DNA of 64,000 nucleotides, taken from NCBI GenBank assembly GCA_013339895.1, contig JABACO010000003.1, forward strand, positions 11,391,349 to 11,455,348. The letters are read 5' to 3'. The notes under the pieces are model-generated. The model was not told the DNA's origin. It worked only from the letters and a program-made list of their open reading frames with translations, and did no database searches. A program made the position numbers and the translations under genes. The stretch's first letter is position 1, and each line of letters opens with the position of its first letter. Below, one piece after another: positions 1 to 11,535 of the stretch. The DNA is from Ephydatia muelleri. Lineage: Eukaryota > Porifera > Demospongiae > Spongillida > Spongillidae.

Positions 1-86
1 CATTAGTCTAAAAAGCTATTTCTATTATGTTGGCATCTCGCCAACAGCAGGAAGTGCAATTTTTACAATAACAGACGATTTTGACA
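1..86 (+). CDS. Forward Calx-beta gene, exon 1 (end of a domain)
   Basis: The frame entering from the left edge reads to GISPTAGSAIFTITDDFD and stops at a GTATGT donor at 87 in phase 1. The ITDD ending is the last strand of a Calx-beta domain whose beginning lies outside the window. Confidence 0.75.
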
Positions 87-3000
87 GTATGTTAGACTAT
101 GATAGTAGGATGATGTGTGTTTCAATGCACTGATTTATTCTAGCTGCTGCAATTGGTTTCAAAAGCAGTACCATCACAGTCACAGAGGGACTTCAGCCAA
201 GCTGTCAAATATGTGTACAGTTGTTAACAGGAGCCATAGGAAAGAGAGTTTCTGCATATGTTACCACCAGTGCACTAGGGACTGCACAAGGTAAGTTTTC
301 ATATGTCTGTACTAATAAAATGTAATTGAGTTTCCTCTTAAACTACTGTATCCCTGTGTTTACAACATTTAGTATGCATGGCAGTACAACATACCCTGAA
401 ACTTTAACTCCAGTTTCGTATTAGTGATAATGAACCTTTGATAACCTTGGCTTAAATTTCTTAGGTTAACTTGTGGCATAAGAGTGTAATTTTAGAACAT
501 GACTATGCTTTCCATATTAAAATTAAGCTGCATGCTTTCGGTTATTAAAAACTCAGTATAGTATACATTTGTGCCATTTATGTAACTGTATAGATACAAA
601 TTCTGTAATACAAAACAAACAAATATATTCATTTATCATAATTATTTGAACATTTTGATAAATACAGTAACATTACACTAATATTGCTCACATCAACACA
701 CTCTATAATACTAAATTGTCTTTGTTGGGTAAACATCTACCGAATTGCCCTGGCAATGGCTCAACCCATGGTGAAATTTGAGCCTGCCATATATTTCAGC
801 CAAGACTTGGCTCTTATGGCAGGAGGAGGTGATGACAATGCTGGATGTGTGAGGCGAGAGAAGGTGTCATGAGCTTCCGTGCTCAGTTACCATATGTCTC
901 CACAGCAAGTGGGACGCACACCCACCCCAACTCAGAGCACTTGGGGTCATTGGCTCTCACCTCTACCTCCAGTGCAGCTGCCCCCACAGACATGCTTGCC
1001 TCAGAAAGACCTTCATAGCTGATGGGTACATGCTGGCATTATTTTGGATAAATAGCTCGAATTTGGCCACGTTCATGTGCAGGTCAAGTGGGGAGGCCAA
1101 GCCAATCTATAATAGAGCACAGTGAATGGCTGATTTCCTAACTGCTAGCACCCCATCATAATGAAACCAAGCGTTAAAAAGGAGAGCAAGGCAATCATAG
1201 TCAGCATCAATGACTGTTGTTATCTTCCATAATACAGAAGTATTTAGGGTATATTCAATTTCAAGCTCATTTTTAATTATCTATAAGATCAGTCTCAATG
1301 AGCTTTTACTCATTATACATGTTCAGCTGCTATTTTGGGGTCCCTACATTCCACATATCCTGAACTTCTTGATGGCCAACACACCATTGACACAATGGAA
1401 CTGTTTCGATTTGTCAGTATCACCTGAAACGGCAGTATCATTTCCATCTTTACACGATAGCTGTATGAAACAAAGTGTGCTTTCCCAATATATAGATGAT
1501 GCTGTTTACCACAATTTAATACAGGAGAGTTCTATTGTGGATCTAGCTTACATTCTAACAATATCCTCACCCATGCCAGTGCCTGGTTAGGTGCAACTCC
1601 TTCACCAGCCTTAGGTCTATGTCTGGCACCAGAGGAAATGCAGTTTGTCTTGAAATAGTGGCTGGGCATTTCTGTGGTGGCACGTGGCACATTTTTCACT
1701 CTGTGCCCTGACAGGGTTCTTTATGCTAGCCATATTCTGATCCTGATGTGATTGCTCACCATAATGGCCTCAGAAATGTTGTCGTCGGTGGGTGTCTTCA
1801 AACAGGCAGTTCTTAATCCAGAACTTGAGGCTGGCAGTGGTTGGAGATCACAACCAGACCTAGTGAACTCGTGACCAGCTGATTGTTTGGTTGAGAATTG
1901 GGTGCTGGTAGCAAACCTGCAGCACTTGATATCTCTGCTACTTCTCTGCTTAAACCAAACATTATTATTGAAGCCAGGTTCAGCTGCTGCAGATACTGAG
2001 CGCAGGAACTTTGTTAACAACACCCGAGCATGGGACGAGCATGCTCTTTGCACTTTCTCTCACATGGCTATTCGGCTAGCCACTCAGACCCATTACTACA
2101 GATTAGTTGTGTTGCGCACTATATATGTTAGACTTAACACCCATCGTTCATCAACAATAGTTGTGCTTGTATTATGTCTGTATTTCTTATGTATGAATGT
2201 ATATTTGTTGCTGATACATTATGCATTATGCATGTATTATCATGTATCATATAAATACATGATTTAATAATTTTAAGTTTTGTAATTATATAATTTGTCA
2301 TGCCAAGGTACGATGGTCACTATCAACAGATATGTTATGACATATATAGAACATGCACATTTATAAGCTGCATTTGTATTAATAGAAATAATGAAACACC
2401 AATTAGATACCTTTTGTAGTTGCATGCTCAATTGTGTTTGGTCTTGCTTTATGCTATTATGTTTTATTGATTGATTTTTGCACTCCTAGCAAATGTTGAC
2501 TACATACCCCTCGATCAAGTTGAAGTTGTGTTCCAGCCTGGTGCATCAGCACTACTGAACTCCACAAGTTGCATTAACCTCACAATAATTGATGACAAAG
2601 CTCTTGAGAACAATGAGACTGTCCCAATATCACTAAGCTCATCAATTCCACTGAATACACTTCCAGATAGAAGCATTACCACAGTCATAATATATGAACT
2701 CATTGACTGTATGTAAATAATTCATAATCATTCTATTACAAATTCGTTTCTCTATAACAGATATTCAAATTGGATTCACTGGGCCAGTATCTGTAACAGA
2801 AGGAGTGGATCCAGTAGCAACTTTATGTGTTTTCATACTGGATGGATCTCTGGGATGCAGTGCTACTGTTCAGGTTAATTTAATGAACTTCACTGCTGAT
2901 CGTAAGTGGGACCACTATGCCAGAAAGACACATCATATTCTTTCTCAACAGCTGGTAGTGATTATGGAGACATAATTACAACACTGATTTTCACATCTGG

Positions 3001-6000
3001 TCTACAAACTGGGGATAGCCAATGCTTTATGATTAGTATATATCACAGTGTGGTTGTTGAAGATACCGAGTTCTTCTTTGCCAACCTAACAACAAGTGAT
3101 CCAGCTGTGATCATTCCAAGAGGATATGACAGTACTATTATTACAATTTATGATGACCCAGAAGATAGTGAGCTTTCATCAGAGTATGAAATGCAGTAAA
3201 TTGAACAGGAATAATACCATGCATATTCTTACAATCATGTTGGTATTGTATTCCAGAAGTAACATTTGGAATGAGGAATATTCTGCTATACTGTAAGGAA
3301 ACCGATCCCTCCATACCTGTATGTGTGGTCCTACTTGCAGGACAACTGGCTACAACTCTGAGAGTTGGCATTATATCTACAGATGTAACAGCATATGGTA
3401 CAGCAATTATGCTTGTAATAAAAAATTGATATTTGTCATTTCTTATGCCTCATACCTCTTTTAGCAAATATTGACTATAAACTCGTGAATACAACAATCA
3501 CTTTCAACTCATCAATAGTTCAGGGACAGAGTTTATGCATTGATGTAGATTTAATCGACGACAACAGTGTGGAGTATGATGATGAATACTTCAATTTGAC
3601 CTTGATAAGCATTGATACTGTGCACACAGTCATTCGGATACCCCAAGCAAGTGTGCACATTGAAGAAGATACAGATGATGGTAAAAGATATTAATCTTGT
3701 TTTGAGGATTTTCGTTACGAAAATTTCTTTAGTTGTAAGTGTTGGATTTGCATTCACAAACTACTCTGGATATGAGGGGTTATTAGCAACAGTATGTGCT
3801 GTCATTCTCAACGGAACTGTAAAAAGACCAGTATCTGTATTTGCATCAACCAGTCAAATTACTGCTATTCGTAAGTCAAATGCTGGATATGTTTATTCTT
3901 AATTTATTTGCTTGGATAATTATAACGTGCAGAAAATGTGGACTATCAAGGTGTGCAGAATCTAGAAGTGGTCTTTCCTCCTGGAAGTACAACAAATTCT
4001 ACAGCCTGTCTCAATATTACTATGTACAATAATACTATCATTCAAACAGACAGGACATTTGCTGTTAATGTGCAAAAGATAGATCCATCTGTAATACTAC
4101 TTGGAATGACATCCACTAGAGTGACAATAAAGTATAATCTCATTGATAGTAAGTAATATGGATATCTGTATTTTGAAATTAATGAATGCTTTTATTTTTT
4201 CCCCAATAACAGAAGTTGTACTTCGAATGCAAAGTCCTGCTTTCAATGTAACAGAAGGTGTCAATTCATCTGTCCTTGTCTGTGTTGTAATGGAAAGTGC
4301 CTCTGGAAACATAACCAGGGATTTATCCTCAACATTAATGTCAATAAACAGCACAGCCGAAGGTTGGATAAGTATATGAAATTTATCAGCATGTTCCCCT
4401 GCATCGTCACATTAATCTTAAAACTGCAATACTATTTATTTAAAGGTCCATTATTAAATTGTAGAATTTCAAAGTGCAGTTAGTATTCATGAATCTAACA
4501 CATTGGCTAACTAAGGGCATGCTACTTATCGACATGCCCATTGCAGCACAAAACACTCAATTGAGCTCAAACCGTGGCATGTATACTGTTTATTATACTG
4601 CCCACTAATACATAGCTCATTACTTTTTATTGCAGTTATTGAAGATTACATCATACCATCATATTCTGTTTACTTTCCCGCTTGGTCTGTTCCTGGAACA
4701 CAGCCATGGTGTGTTCCTGTCTTTATTATCGATGATATGATTGTGGGAGAGACAGATGTGCTTTCATTGTGGCTGGTGTCAAATGATCCTGCTGTTTATG
4801 TGGATGTCAATTTCCCAGTCACTACGATCACCATTTACGAAGATGATCATGATTGTACGTGAAGTAAAAAAGCACATATACGTTGTGTAGACCTAGTAGG
4901 GTGCCACATTTGTACCATGAATTGCTACTGCATGGCTTACATTTAACATTACACAGCACAAAATAGAACGTTGAAATGCACCATGTAGGAAAGCACATCA
5001 TATATTGTTGAATAAAACTACAGTAAAGTACAATCATGTGAGCAACTAACACTGTGTAGAAAGGCTTGTTATACACTAAGCATATAACATGTGTATTGTG
5101 GCATTATACACACAGCAATGCATTATGTATAACGTGTGTATAAAATCCCAATACACATGTTATACACTAATAACACTAGTGTATAGTAAGCCTTTTACAC
5201 AGTGTAAAATGCATGGTTTTCTCTGCCTATAACAAAAGCCTTATTGTTATCCCTTAAAGACATAGAGGTTCAGTTGCAGTACACTTCACTAAATGTCACT
5301 GAGGAAGATTCTACAGCAAAATTGTGTGTCATTATGACAGTAGGTGCTGTGGAGAGAAATGTCACTGTAGTGCTACAAACCAATCCCATCACTGGTATGT
5401 TTCCTATTATCATGTGCGAGAAAAAATATTATTATTATTATTATTAACATCTTTCCAGCAATTGATGGAAAGGACTACATTGGAGGTCAATTCAATGTAA
5501 CATTTACACCTGGGCAATCTGCAACTGGAAATAAGACCCAGTGTATTGATCTTGTCTTACTAAATGACTACACACTGGAAAATGATGAAACTCTTATTGT
5601 TACACTCAATTTGTCAAGACAAGATGCTGATGTAGTGAGGATCCCTAGTGCACACAGTGTATTACTTTTAACAATTTTAGAAGAATCTTCAAAAGATGGT
5701 ATGTCAAACCTCTGTTGGTGTGCCTGATTAGACATCTAATATGCCATCTCTTTGATACATCAGTCGTTTACATTGGAATGATGCAAATTTCTGATCAAGT
5801 GGTGGAAGGTGAACAGCAGTATGTCACACTTTGCGCAGTTTTGTACCAAGGGAAACTGGGACGCAATCTAAATGTGATGTTGCAAGTTAGAAACAGCAGC
5901 CTTGGAGACTCAGGTTTGTTTCTATTCTTTCAGAAATATTCTTCATTTTGTCATTTTATTTGGCCAGCAATTGCTGGACAAGACTACATTCTTCAATCTC

Positions 6001-9000
6001 AAACCCTCGACTTCAAATACAATGAGAGGAATAACACCAGTAGCATGCCATGTTTCAATGTGACCATACTGGATGACAATAATCCTGAAAATAAACTTTA
6101 TATTACAATTGGCCTTGCAGTGGCTCTGAATGACCAAAGTGATGTATTTTTTGTACCAGGGAGGAACCAGACTACAGTTGAAATTTTAGATGATGATCAC
6201 GGTATGTTTTCTGATTGGTCATATGCATGTAAACCGTACTGGTCATATTCAGAATTATACCGTGCAAGGATGTCGCTCTCATAAGTTGTTCAGTAGACTA
6301 ACTGTTGTCCCTGCTATATACACAACAGAACACATTTGTGCTGTATATTTAGCCCTAAAATCGACTTTGATGACTTTGATGTTTGTAAACTGTATTGGCC
6401 ATATGCAGAATTATTTGTGCAAGTCTGTTGTTCTGCATAGCTGGTTCAATAGACAAACTGTTAGTTGCCTCAGCTGTAAGACAACAGAACTTTTTTTTTT
6501 AAATATGGTGCATATTTCGACAAAATGTTAATTATGCTAGTCTGTGTATCATAATATAAGAAATGTAGAGAGTAAATATAAGAGTAGACATTAATTTGGC
6601 ATTTGCTTTTAGTTTATGCTTGATTGCTACTGCATTGGGGCATGCAATTTCAAATTATGACGTAGTTTATGCTATGTATGCATTCATATTTGCAACAGAC
6701 CGTAAGTTTGTAATGGACAAATGGCAGTATGCAATATTTAATACGATAAAATTAGCTCGGCTGAATGAAAAGCGTTTATAGTGTTATGCGTCAATGGCAG
6801 TAAGCTCTTCGTTTTTAAAACACACTCACTTTTTTTGGCTGATATACTCGAACAGTATATAGTATATGTGAAATATATGCAGCGGAGTTAGAATGTGTTC
6901 AATACTGAAACCACATGTTGAGGCACTACAATATGTCATAAAAATATAGCACAAAATCCTAGTAATCAACCCTGAATAAAGAGTAAATGCAATAGTTGCT
7001 AAAGATTACAATTCCTTGCATTGTTTACAAGGAATCCTTGTTGGATTTAATGATCGGTGGCTTCAAGTCACAGAGGGTGTGAATACTTCCATCAATGTCT
7101 GTGGTTATGTGAAGAGTCCAACTGGGATATGGAAAACTAATCTTTCAGCAATAATTTACGCAACAAACAGCACCGCTGAAGGTTAGATTTTATACCAATG
7201 TTTATATATGCAACATTGTGTTCTCTTTGATGCAGTGGGAAAAAACACAAAGCATTATTTGTAAAGTAAAGCCATAGTGTTGGATTGCTGTCGTACAATG
7301 ACATCAAAATGCTAATGTGTTATTGACATATTAAGCTCATATCAACCAGAAAAGTAGTAGCATTTTTCATAACAATTACTATTGCATTATTTGATGTGCA
7401 TTGTGCTTTGTTCTGATTTGGTTATATCTAATTACAGATCACATAGACTACAGTATACCAAATAGCATGACTATATTTTCACCATGGTCGGATTCTGGAT
7501 CGATGAGATGGTGCTTGTTTATCAACATCCTTGATGACTACAGTGTTGAAAATTCGGAAGATCTAATCCTAATTTTAGTCTCTAATAATCCACTTGTTGA
7601 GGTGGATGCAAATCATTCTCTGGTCACAATCAACTTTGTCGAGGACACTGATGACTGTAAGTTAATCACTCTATTAGATTCTGCCACATTATTCTGCAAG
7701 CAACATTGTACACTGTTCTACTAGATACAATTGTATGTTTGGTTGTTGTTTATTAACCTTCTGAGGATTGCTGAATGTTTAAGCTACTTAATGTGCTTAA
7801 CAAAATACATGTTTTGCCACCAGATATCAATATTCAAATGCAGTACACATCACTCATTGTCAGTGAAGAAAGCACTACTGCAACTCTGTGTGCCATGATC
7901 ATTGATGGTTTTCTAGGAAAAAATGTCTCGGTGCTATTGGAAACCCATTCTATTACTGGTGTGTCATGATGACCAATGCTGTTATGTTACAATGCGTTTT
8001 TGTCCTTAGCAATTGATGGAAGAGACTACATTGGTGGTCAATTCATACTTACATTTATATCTGGACAGTCTGTGGATGGAAATAATTTGCAGTGTATCAA
8101 TCTGACCATTCTTGATGACAACTCTTTAGAATACAACGAAACTCTACTTATTACATTGAACTCAACACAGCAGGATGCTGGTGTTGTCATGATTTCTACC
8201 ATTCAGAGAAAGTTACTGTTAACCATAATTGAAACTCCTTCATCAGACAGTACGTTTTTAATGATCTAAATGGTAGGTTGTATAACAGTAGCCATCATTT
8301 AGTTATTCAGATTGGAATGAAGCAAGCATATTATCAAGTGACAGAAGGCACACAACAATTTGTGACAATATGTGCTGTAATATATCAAGGAGAGCTGGGA
8401 CGTGACCTCACAGTTATGTTGACAATACTGAACAGCAGTACAGGTAATATATACACAGGTACTGTTTTACAGTGTCCAATTGCATTTATGTATATTGTGC
8501 TACCTTACCAGCAATACCTGGACAAAATTACATACTGCAATCACAGACCCTAACTTTCAGTTATAATTTGTTAAACAATATCAGCAGCACAACCTGTGTG
8601 AATATAACCATCCTGGATGATCTAATTCCTGAAAATACACTGTACATTATCATCGGTCTCTCTGTGCCATCTAATGAAAGCAATAATGCTATTATTGCAC
8701 CAACAAAGAATCAGACAATGATTGCCATTTTAGATGGTGATAATGGTATGTTTCATAGTCACTGTTTATGCAAATATTGTGTTTATTATTGCAATATTAT
8801 GTTTAAACTTGAGAGCATGGAATATTTGAAATATTTGCGTGTTTATTATCATATGTTCACAATTTATTCATAACACTCTTAAATCATATGGATTTTCTTT
8901 TATCAGGTCATCTTGTAGTGCCTATTGCAATATTTCTGCCTGATTTATAGCTGTATGAAAATAGCACAGTTGTGTTATATGATCTGAAAAAAAGCATTAT

Positions 9001-11129
9001 TCCCATAATATACATAGAATTGAAAATATATATCCTGTAGTGATGCTAACATTAATATCTTTTTTGTTTCAGATCTTGAAGACTATATTTTTCCAAACAA
9101 TACCATTGTGCTACCGTCATCTGATTCCGGAAAAACACACTGGTGTCTAACTCTAAACATTATTGATGACAGTATTCTTGAAGACCCAGAGTTTCTTGTT
9201 CTTCAACTGATTTCTACAAGCGATCTTGTTGGAGTGGATTTAAGCCATGAAACCATGACAGTGATTATTAATGAAGATGACCATGATTGTAAGTTGAATT
9301 TGATGTTCGCCTTTCCATACTGAAAATTGTAATTATCTTGATGCATCATGTAAGCAACAATGTATATTTTAAATGGTATAGGTATTGAAGTCCAAATGCA
9401 GTACTCCTTGCAGTATGTCAGTGAGGAGAGCTCCACTGCAACATTGTGTGCTTTGATGACTGTAGGTGTGCTAAGGAAAGATGTTTCAGTGATCTTACAA
9501 ACTCACGATATCACTGGTATGGATACTCATTCTTTGTAGCTAATTGTTGAAATCATTCTTCTCTTAGCACTTGATGGAAAAGACTACATAGGTGGTCAAT
9601 TCTCACTCACATTTACTTCAGGACAGTCTGCTTCTGGCAATAATTTGCAGTGCATGGATTTGGTTTTACTTAATGACAACATTTTGGAGAATGATGAAAC
9701 TCTACTCGTTACAATCAATTCAACACAGCAATATGCTGATTTTGTTAAAATTTCGGCCACACAGAGGGAATTGCTTTTAGTAATCATTGAGAATCCCAAA
9801 ACAGACAGTACGTTGAACTATTCATTTTATTTAAAATGTTTAACTCACACTCTTTATGTTAAAAAAGGCGTTTACATTGAATTGGTGGAAGTTTATTACA
9901 AAGTGGTGGAAGGTGAACAGCAATACGTAACCTTCTGTGCTGCCCTGTATCAAGGAAAGTTGGGACGTGATCTAACAGTGATGATGATATTTCTAAATAG
10001 TACACTAGGTGATACAGGTACTGCAGTGCGTTGTGTTTGCCTGCAAATTGTAGTTATTAAATTATCATATTTATTCTTCCAGCAATTCCTGGGCATGATT
10101 ACATTATGCAGCCTCTCAACTTGACATTTTTATATGATGAATTAAATACCAGTGGTATATCCTGTGCAATTGTGACCTTACTGGATGATTACATTCCGGA
10201 AAATGAATTGTATATTACAATTGGCTTTTCACCCACTTCAAATGATTTTATGATAATACCAGAAAGAAATCAGACAACCATTGACATATTGGATGATGAT
10301 CATGGTACGTTGATTTACACAGTTTAAAGATTTACTGGTATTGAATATAATTTTAAAAATTTTCTTATGCTAGGCAATTGTGATAAGTGTCAAAAAATCA
10401 ATAATTTTAATTGTTGTGATTAGCACATGCTTTCATTATAATTACTGTAATCAGTCTTAATTTATGTTCTATTGATAATGGAAGCATGTGCTGATCTGAA
10501 CAACAATTCAAATTATTGATTTGTTTCAAGACATGAGCATATCAACAACTATGCATGTGAAATCAAAGTATTTATTTTTAGGGATAGAAATACTGGAAAT
10601 AATTGAGCAACTCCAACCATACAGTTAGTACAGTTAGTGCATTAAGTAAAAAAACTTGTAGCACATACCTATAGATATCATGCACTGTACATCATGCATT
10701 TGTCATTTGTATTTAAAGAGGTCAGTGAGCCTTTATGGTAAATAAAAAAGCTTTCAGTAATGCTGGCTCCATACCAACCTTTCTGTATTCCTATATTTGT
10801 ATTACTTTAGTATCTTCACATCCAATATCAATTGAGATTAAATTGTTATGCTAGTAAAGAATTTAGTATGATATTTAACCTTGGAGGTGTGACAACTGCA
10901 CACTGCAGTGATATAGTTTTGTTTGCTTACACTTTTGCATGTATGAATAGTTATGACAATTTTTATTTTTCTGTAACAGGAATTGTAGTTGGATTCAATG
11001 ATCAACTCTTACAAGTGACAGAGGGTGTAAATGCATCAATTGAAGTATGTGGCTTTTTGAATAGTTCTACAGGAATATGGAAAAGTAACCTCTCAGTAAC
11101 AGTTGTGATAAGCAACGCTACTGCTACAG
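1..11129 (+). CDS. Calx-beta repeat gene, forward strand (27 exons, both ends open)
   Basis: Twenty-seven exons lie between AG acceptors and GT donors, and all introns are phase 1, so any whole exon can be lost or gained without shifting frame. They encode twelve complete and three half Calx-beta domains. Each domain is split into a first-half exon (135-150 nt, usually with V-T-E-G and one Cys) and a second-half exon (216-240 nt, beginning near D-Y, with one Cys and an acidic motif such as IIDDKALENNET). Calx-beta folds bind Ca2+ in Na/Ca exchangers, ADGRV1, FRAS/FREM and sponge aggregation factors. Many N-x-S/T sites suggest an extracellular glycoprotein. No signal peptide or membrane helix is in view because the 5' end lies outside the window. 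From exon 10 onward the domains cycle as A-B, C-D, E-F, exactly as in the reverse-strand gene at 32125-64000. After exon 27 comes a Gypsy element and no further exon was found, so the gene may be truncated or a pseudogene. The Calx-beta identification is firm; the function is inferred. Confidence 0.88.
144..2708 (+). CDS. Forward gene exons 2-3, one Calx-beta domain split by a 2.2-kb intron
   Basis: Exons are 144..290 and 2490..2708. The first half reads GFKSSTITVTEGLQPSCQIC and the second NVDYIPLDQVEVVFQ followed by CINLTIIDDKALENNET. One Cys in each half could pair. The intron between them (291..2489) is far longer than the others of this gene because it contains a reverse-transcriptase relic (about 750-2105). 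Both exons are intact and the splice sites canonical. Confidence 0.85.
750..2105 (+). pseudogene. Decayed non-LTR-like reverse transcriptase relic, C-terminal part
   Basis: Within intron 2 the forward strand, read in shifting frames, gives the C-terminal landmarks of a widespread animal reverse-transcriptase family. These are SAWLGATPSPALGL-type residues near 1560-1640 (here H-A-S-A-W-L is preserved as a degraded stretch), then ASEMLSSVGVFKQAVLNPEL with EAGSGW near 1760-1850, then GSAAADTERRNF and a TFSHMAIRLATQ end near 1980-2090. Stops and frame changes are frequent, so it is dead. The part before about 1500 is assigned only by continuity. A related but distinct element lies at 25740-28152 on the other strand. 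Family membership is recalled from memory and not checked. Confidence 0.5.
2106..2489. other. Rest of intron 2, no feature seen
   Basis: This AT-rich stretch between the reverse-transcriptase relic and exon 3 shows no exon, repeat or RNA gene that I can recognise. It ends in a normal pyrimidine-rich acceptor (CACTCCTAG). Confidence 0.5.
2761..3167 (+). CDS. Forward gene exons 4-5, Calx-beta domain
   Basis: Exons are 2761..2901 and 2952..3167. The first half begins IQIGFTGPVSVTEGVDPVAT; the second has SDYGDIITTLIF, a Cys and a D-x-E-like acidic stretch (VVVEDTEFFF). The loop that is usually I-D-D is weaker here (ISIYHSVVVEDTE), so calcium binding by this copy may be reduced. The domain call rests on its position, length and exon phase as well as sequence. 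Confidence 0.82.
3257..3680 (+). CDS. Forward gene exons 6-7, Calx-beta domain
   Basis: Exons are 3257..3397 and 3465..3680. The second half is the clearer: NIDYKLVNTTITF, then CIDVDLIDDNSVEYDDEYF, a strong acidic Calx-beta motif, ending EEDTDDG. The first half is divergent (VTFGMRNILLYCKETDPSIP) and lacks the usual V-T-E-G. Confidence 0.82.
3733..4148 (+). CDS. Forward gene exons 8-9, Calx-beta domain
   Basis: Exons are 3733..3870 and 3933..4148. The first half reads VSVGFAFTNYSGYEGLLATV and the second NVDYQGVQNLEVVFPPGS with CLNITMYNNTIIQTDRTF. The acidic D-D pair is replaced by N-N in this copy, so metal binding is doubtful. Introns here are only about 50-65 nt. Confidence 0.8.
4213..6201 (+). 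CDS. Forward gene exons 10-15, first A-F cycle (three Calx-beta domains)
   Basis: Exons are A 4213..4362, B 4636..4854, C 5260..5394, D 5459..5698, E 5764..5913 and F 5968..6201. Exon lengths (150, 219, 135, 240, 150, 234) are exactly those of the repeated unit in the reverse-strand gene. Landmarks are IEDYIIPSYSVYFPAW in B, IEVQLQYTSLNVTEEDSTAK in C, IDGKDYIGGQFNVTF in D, VVEGEQQYVTLCAVLYQGKL in E and ILDDNNPENKLYITIGL in F. A 155-bp MITE sits in the B-C intron. All three domains look intact. Confidence 0.86.
5050..5204. mobile_element. 155-bp MITE with TAA target duplication (Tourist-like)
   Basis: The left end CACTGTGTAGAAAGGCTT is matched in inverted form by the right end (AAGCC..TTTACACAGTG), and the inner arms TATACAC and ACATGTGTATTG also pair. 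TAA occurs directly outside both ends (5047-5049 and 5205-5207), as expected for PIF/Harbinger-type MITEs. It has no coding capacity and lies in the B-C intron of the forward gene. Confidence 0.65.
6230..6490. repeat. Diverged tandem duplication in an intron
   Basis: The segment from about 6230 to 6335 and the segment from about 6387 to 6490 share the order AAACYGTAYTGG, TCATAT-type, CAGAATTAT, GTGCAAG, AGTTGTTCAGTAGAC-like and ACAACAGAAC. They are a direct repeat of about 157-bp period with many substitutions. No coding meaning is seen, and the rest of this intron to 7031 shows no recognisable feature. Confidence 0.5.
7032..8745 (+). CDS. Forward gene exons 16-21, second A-F cycle (three Calx-beta domains)
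   Basis: Exons are A 7032..7181, B 7438..7656, C 7824..7958, D 8010..8249, E 8303..8443 and F 8512..8745. A reads ILVGFNDRWLQVTEGVNTSI, which is closely matched by the A exons of the reverse-strand array (LVGFDERFVQVTEAINNS). B carries ILDDYSVENSEDLILIL, D carries ILDDNSLEYNETLLITL and F carries ILDDLIPENTLYIIIGL. Numerous N-x-S/T sites are present. E is 141 rather than 150 nt. Confidence 0.86.
9073..10304 (+). CDS. Forward gene exons 22-26, third cycle lacking its A exon
   Basis: Exons are B 9073..9288, C 9382..9516, D 9568..9807, E 9868..10017 and F 10083..10304. The preceding intron (8746-9072) was read through and holds no A exon, so the B half-domain (LEDYIFPNNTIVL with IIDDSILEDPEFLVLQL) has no partner. 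Because all introns are phase 1 the frame survives splicing from the previous F. C-D and E-F remain complete, with LLNDNILENDETLLVTI in D and LLDDYIPENELYITIGF in F. Confidence 0.83.
10394..10523. repeat. Inverted repeat, about 130 bp (hairpin or MITE)
   Basis: The left arm AAATCAATAATTTTAATTGT followed by AGCACATGCTTTCATTAT pairs with the right arm ATAATGGAAGCATGTGCT followed by ACAATTCAAATTATTGATTT. The arms are about 48 nt with a few mismatches around a roughly 35-nt loop. It lies in the F-A intron of the forward gene. No clear target duplication was seen. The intron remainder (10524-10979) is AT-rich without features. Confidence 0.55.
10980..11129 (+). CDS. Forward gene exon 27, A half-domain (last visible exon)
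   Basis: Acceptor CTGTAACAG precedes the exon and a GTTTGT donor follows it. It reads IVVGFNDQLLQVTEGVNASI then CGFLNSSTGIWKSNLSV, the A half of an A-B Calx-beta domain. Its B partner should follow within a few hundred bases, but the intron instead receives a Gypsy element at 11333, and none of the sequence from 20536 to 32000 resembles a B exon. Confidence 0.82.
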
Positions 11130-11327
11130 GTTTGTTGTCTTTGTTTCTAACATGAAGTATTTACATATGTACTTTAAGGGAAAATTATCAATTAAAGTAA
11201 TTTCTTGTTTTGAATGTACTTATTACAGTGATGAGTCAATTTTTTTAATTTGCATGTGAAAAATTTATGCATTCTATTACAATGCTGATGAAGAACAAAA
11301 TAAAATGCGCCATTTCGAATTCCATAT

Positions 11328-11332
11328 GCCTC
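11328..11332. repeat. Target-site duplication of Gypsy-1 (GCCTC)
   Basis: GCCTC directly precedes the 5' LTR and recurs directly after the 3' LTR at 20531-20535. Confidence 0.85.
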
Positions 11333-11474
11333 TGTGAGGGCCTGCGCCCTCAATGGAATGTTATTATTATGCGCATGCGTGTTGCTGTATAAATTGCTGT
11401 GACAAAGAGGAATTAGGGAGTTTTTCCAACCAAGAAGTACCTGATTGGGAACTATAACCAGTACAACTATCACA
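11333..11474 (+). repeat. Gypsy-1 5' LTR
   Basis: This 142-bp repeat has TG...CA ends and a TATAAATT-like box near 11388. It is followed after two bases by TGGTGGCAGCGG, the probable primer-binding site; I did not assign its tRNA. Confidence 0.9.
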
Positions 11475-11535
11475 TTTGGTGGCAGCGGTTTTTTTCGTTC
11501 AGCAGTCGCTGACGATAGAATATTCAACTGGGTCG

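Noticed and set aside
1210-1590. Forward open frame of 126 codons in intron 2
   Set aside because: No domain or splice context; it overlaps the decayed reverse-transcriptase relic and has ordinary AT-rich composition.
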